Positions 62,020 to 64,000 of a stretch of 64,000 bases of DNA are shown here, in pieces (within the stretch, counting starts at the first letter, position 1; every line of letters starts with the position of its first letter). Below the pieces are notes generated by a model. That model was not told the DNA's origin. It worked only from the letters and a program-made list of their open reading frames with translations, and ran no database searches. The DNA comes from Myxococcales bacterium (GTDB lineage: Bacteria; Myxococcota_A; Bradymonadia; Bradymonadales; Bradymonadaceae), in the NCBI GenBank assembly GCA_007120035.1, contig SKON01000004.1:17619-81618 (forward strand), in the 5' to 3' direction. The position numbers were made by a program, and so were the translations under genes.

Positions 62020-62802
62020 TCAGGCGCCCTGGAAGTCGACGTCGCGGCGGTCGACGAAGGCCGCCATACCCTCGGCGCGGTCGGCGGTGTCCCAGAGGCC
62101 GGCGAAGGCCTCGACTTCGGCGCGGTTGGCGTCCTCGAGGGGGAGCTCGGCGCCGCGGGCCATGACCTCTCGGGCCCGGCGAACGGCCACGGGGCCCTGG
62201 GAGGCGATGGCCGTGGCCACGTCGCGCACCTTGTCCATGAACTCATCGGCGGGGAAGACCTCCAGGGCCAGGCCGATGCGCAGGGCCTCGGCGGCGTCGA
62301 TGGTCGCGCCCGTGAAGACCAGGCGGCGGGCGTGGTGCCAGCCGATGCGCCGGCCCAGGCGCTGGGTGCCGCCGAAGCCGGGGATGATCCCCAGGCCCAC
62401 CTCGGGGAGGCCCACCTTGGCCTTCTCGGAGAGGTAGATCAGGTCGCAGCTCAGGGCGAGCTCCAGACCGCCGCCGAGGGCGAAGCCGTTGACGGCGGCG
62501 ATGGTGGGGAAGGGCAGGCCCTGGAGGGCGTTCATCACGGAGTGGCCGAGGTGTCCGAAGGTGAGGGCCTCGTCGGCGCTCATCTCCATCATGGCCTTAA
62601 TATCCGCTCCAGCGATGAAGGCACGGCCCTCGCCGGTGACGATCAGGGCCCGGAGGTCTCGGGCGGCCAGGTCCTCGAGGGCCTGGGAGAGCTCGGTGAG
62701 GACCTGCTCGTTCAGGGCGTTGAGGGCCTTGGGGCGGGTGATGGTCAGGGTCGCCAGGCCGTCGGACCCGAGGTCTACGGAGATGGTCTCGAAGTCGGTC
62801 AT
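62020..62802 (-). CDS. Enoyl-CoA hydratase (crotonase family)
   Basis: The 260-residue protein has the crotonase core. The oxyanion-hole segments are G-R-A-F-I-A-G-A-D-I-K and A-V-N-G-F-A-L-G-G-G-L-E-L-A. Both Glu positions used by hydratases are present (G-G-L-E-L and L-P-E-V-G-L-G-I-I-P), followed by G-G-T-Q-R-L. It adds water to trans-2-enoyl-CoA. The gap to the next gene is two bases and to the previous is nine, so it is part of the acyl-CoA operon. Confidence 0.93.
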   Translation of the reverse strand: MTDFETISVDLGSDGLATLTITRPKALNALNEQVLTELSQALEDLAARDLRALIVTGEGRAFIAGADIKAMMEMSADEALTFGHLGHSVMNALQGLPFPTIAAVNGFALGGGLELALSCDLIYLSEKAKVGLPEVGLGIIPGFGGTQRLGRRIGWHHARRLVFTGATIDAAEALRIGLALEVFPADEFMDKVRDVATAIASQGPVAVRRAREVMARGAELPLEDANRAEVEAFAGLWDTADRAEGMAAFVDRRDVDFQGA

Positions 62803-62811
62803 GTTCTGTCC

Positions 62812-63669
62812 TCAGTCGTAGGTGTAGAAGCCGCGGCCCGCCTTGCGTCCCAGCCAGCCGGCGGCGACGTAGTTTCGCAGCAGCGGGCAGGGGCGGTACT
62901 TGGAGTCGCCCAGGTTGGTGTGGAGGACCTCCATGATCGCCAGGCAGGTGTCGAGGCCGATGAAGTCCGCCAGGGTCAGAGGGCCCATGGGCTGGTTCGT
63001 GCCCAGCTTCATGGCGGTGTCGATGTCTTCCACGGAGCCCACGCCCTCGTGCAGGGCGACGACGGCCTCGTTGATCATGGGCATCAAGATTCGGTTCACC
63101 AAGAAGCCCGGGGAGTCCTCGGAGTAGACCGTGGTCTTGCCCATCTTGTCGGCCACGGCCTGGATGGCGGCGGTGGTCTCGTCGGAGGTGGCCAGGCCCT
63201 TGATCACCTCGACGAGCTTCATGATGGGGACGGGGTTCATGAAGTGCATGCCGATGAATCGGTCCGGGCGGCTCGTGCTGGCGGCCAGCTCGGTGATCGA
63301 GATGCTCGAGGTGTTGCTGGCCAGGATGGCGTGGTCCCCGAGGAGACCGTCCAGGGTGGCGAAGATCTCTTTTTTGATCGCGCCGTTCTCCACGATGGCC
63401 TCGACGACGAGGTCTGCGTCGGCGAGGTCGGCGAGCTCCGTGGTGGTGGAGATCCGGGAGAGGGCGGCGTCCTTGAGCTCGGCGGCGATGCGCTCTTTGG
63501 CGACGAGCTTGTTCAGGCTGCGCTCGGTGGCCTTCTGTGCGCCGGCCAGGGCGTCGCCGCTCTGGTCCATGAGGATCACGGCGTAGCCCGACATGGCGGC
63601 GACCTGGGCGATGCCCTGGCCCATCTGTCCGGCGCCGACGACGGCGATGGTCGAAATCGAAGAATCCAT
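62812..63669 (-). CDS. 3-hydroxybutyryl/3-hydroxyacyl-CoA dehydrogenase
   Basis: I chose ATG 63669, behind a GGGAG site, giving the usual 285 residues; the open frame further upstream shows no coding sign. The NAD-binding Rossmann motif [12 protein letters not shown] is at the start. The family segments S-N-T-S-S-I, H-F-M-N-P-V-P (catalytic His), [10 protein letters not shown] and [12 protein letters not shown] are all present. It oxidises 3-hydroxyacyl-CoA to 3-ketoacyl-CoA. It is the first gene of the leftward six-gene operon. Confidence 0.94.
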   Translation of the reverse strand: MDSSISTIAVVGAGQMGQGIAQVAAMSGYAVILMDQSGDALAGAQKATERSLNKLVAKERIAAELKDAALSRISTTTELADLADADLVVEAIVENGAIKKEIFATLDGLLGDHAILASNTSSISITELAASTSRPDRFIGMHFMNPVPIMKLVEVIKGLATSDETTAAIQAVADKMGKTTVYSEDSPGFLVNRILMPMINEAVVALHEGVGSVEDIDTAMKLGTNQPMGPLTLADFIGLDTCLAIMEVLHTNLGDSKYRPCPLLRNYVAAGWLGRKAGRGFYTYD

Positions 63670-64000
63670 GTTCCATACTCCCAATGAAGAGGCCCAAAAG
63701 TTCTGGGATGTGCGATACCATGGCGATTTTCGGGCGGTCAACTGGAGCCCACGTCGGCGGGCGCGGTTCTGAGACGTCGGGTTAGCTGATGCGGTTCGAT
63801 GTGCCGGATCGAGGGCGCTCAACGAAGCCTCCGCTGGGAGCCCGTGCGTGAGCAGAGGGCCCGTGGAGCAGACCCCCTTCCACTCGATCCGGTTCAACCG
63901 AGGGGCGCATAGAATAAGGGCGTAAGGAATTTCGGAGGATTTCGATCGCAAGAAATGAGTTCCGGGTGATAGGACGAGTTTTGAGCCTAACCAAGACAAG
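63670..64000. other. 331-base region at the right edge without a supported gene
   Basis: Beyond the operon promoter I see no convincing coding region, tRNA or terminator in this stretch. A short open frame on the minus strand (63782-63994) has no ribosome site and a composition unlike a protein. Confidence 0.5.
63712..63741 (-). promoter_or_regulatory. Predicted promoter of the acyl-CoA operon
   Basis: On the minus strand, TTGACC (63741-63736) and TATCGC (63717-63712) are separated by 18 bases, about 43 bases before the dehydrogenase ATG. Confidence 0.4.

Noticed and set aside
63782..63994. A 70-codon open frame at the right edge
   Set aside because: There is no ribosome site, no recognisable motif, and an unlikely composition; the region is better read as intergenic.

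Overview
The window is GC-rich, densely coded bacterial chromosome. Its lifestyle markers point to Myxococcota or a close relative (former Deltaproteobacteria). The evidence is a MYXO-CTERM-like tail on a secreted beta-helix protein, an AgmX/PglI-type C-terminal domain, two large sigma-54 activators without receiver domains, many Cys-anchored lipoproteins with Asp/Glu-rich stretches, and an outer-membrane Omp85 protein. The genus cannot be named from sequence alone. I see no phage, insertion sequence, CRISPR array or rRNA operon; one tRNA gene (Gly, GCC) is present.

Layout. 1-2.8 kb: the 3' end of a TrmJ-like RNA methyltransferase, a Cys-rich lipoprotein, a very acidic TonB-like protein and a lipoprotein. 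2.9-5.7 kb: rpsO and pnp with terminators. 5.8-10.5 kb: two exported proteins of unknown function, then a divergent thiol-redox pair (a PDZ-thioredoxin protein and a thioredoxin-DsbD membrane protein). 10.5-16 kb: an FmdB-type zinc ribbon, dnaK, an acidic membrane protein, tRNA-Gly and a PpiD/SurA-like foldase. 16.3-23.4 kb: the elongasome operon mreB-mreC-mreD-PBP2-rodA, followed closely by an ABC ATPase with two fused MlaF-like domains. 23.4-28 kb: MazG-like, Rieske, PfkB kinase, a degenerate PHP-domain protein, FxsA and serS.

28-39 kb: a large lipoprotein; a leftward cluster of an RND/MMPL transporter, a MYXO-CTERM beta-helix protein and a frameshifted WD40-like gene; then rightward ruvX-mltG and a leftward AgmX-domain protein. 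39-45 kb: a sigma-54 activator translationally coupled to an Omp85 protein, a Slt-type lytic transglycosylase and a small outer-membrane barrel. 45-54 kb: lipoproteins (one related to the 28-30 kb lipoprotein), a PP2C phosphatase, dprA, a class V aminotransferase, an unknown protein, and a three-gene leftward envelope set including a cyclophilin. 54-58.5 kb: a 1216-residue STAND-like/TPR/sigma-54 activator and a lipoprotein.

58.6-63.7 kb: a tightly overlapping leftward acyl-CoA operon: 3-hydroxyacyl-CoA dehydrogenase, enoyl-CoA hydratase, acyl-CoA dehydrogenase A, B12-binding mutase subunit, acyl-CoA dehydrogenase B, and a MeaB-type GTPase. The two acyl-CoA dehydrogenases have lost complementary motif sets, so they look like obligate partners of a heteromeric enzyme. 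This is the most interesting system I found. Overall the window is dominated by envelope growth and maintenance (elongasome, MltG, Slt, Omp85, lipid ABC ATPase, foldases, disulfide chemistry), plus this acyl-CoA module.
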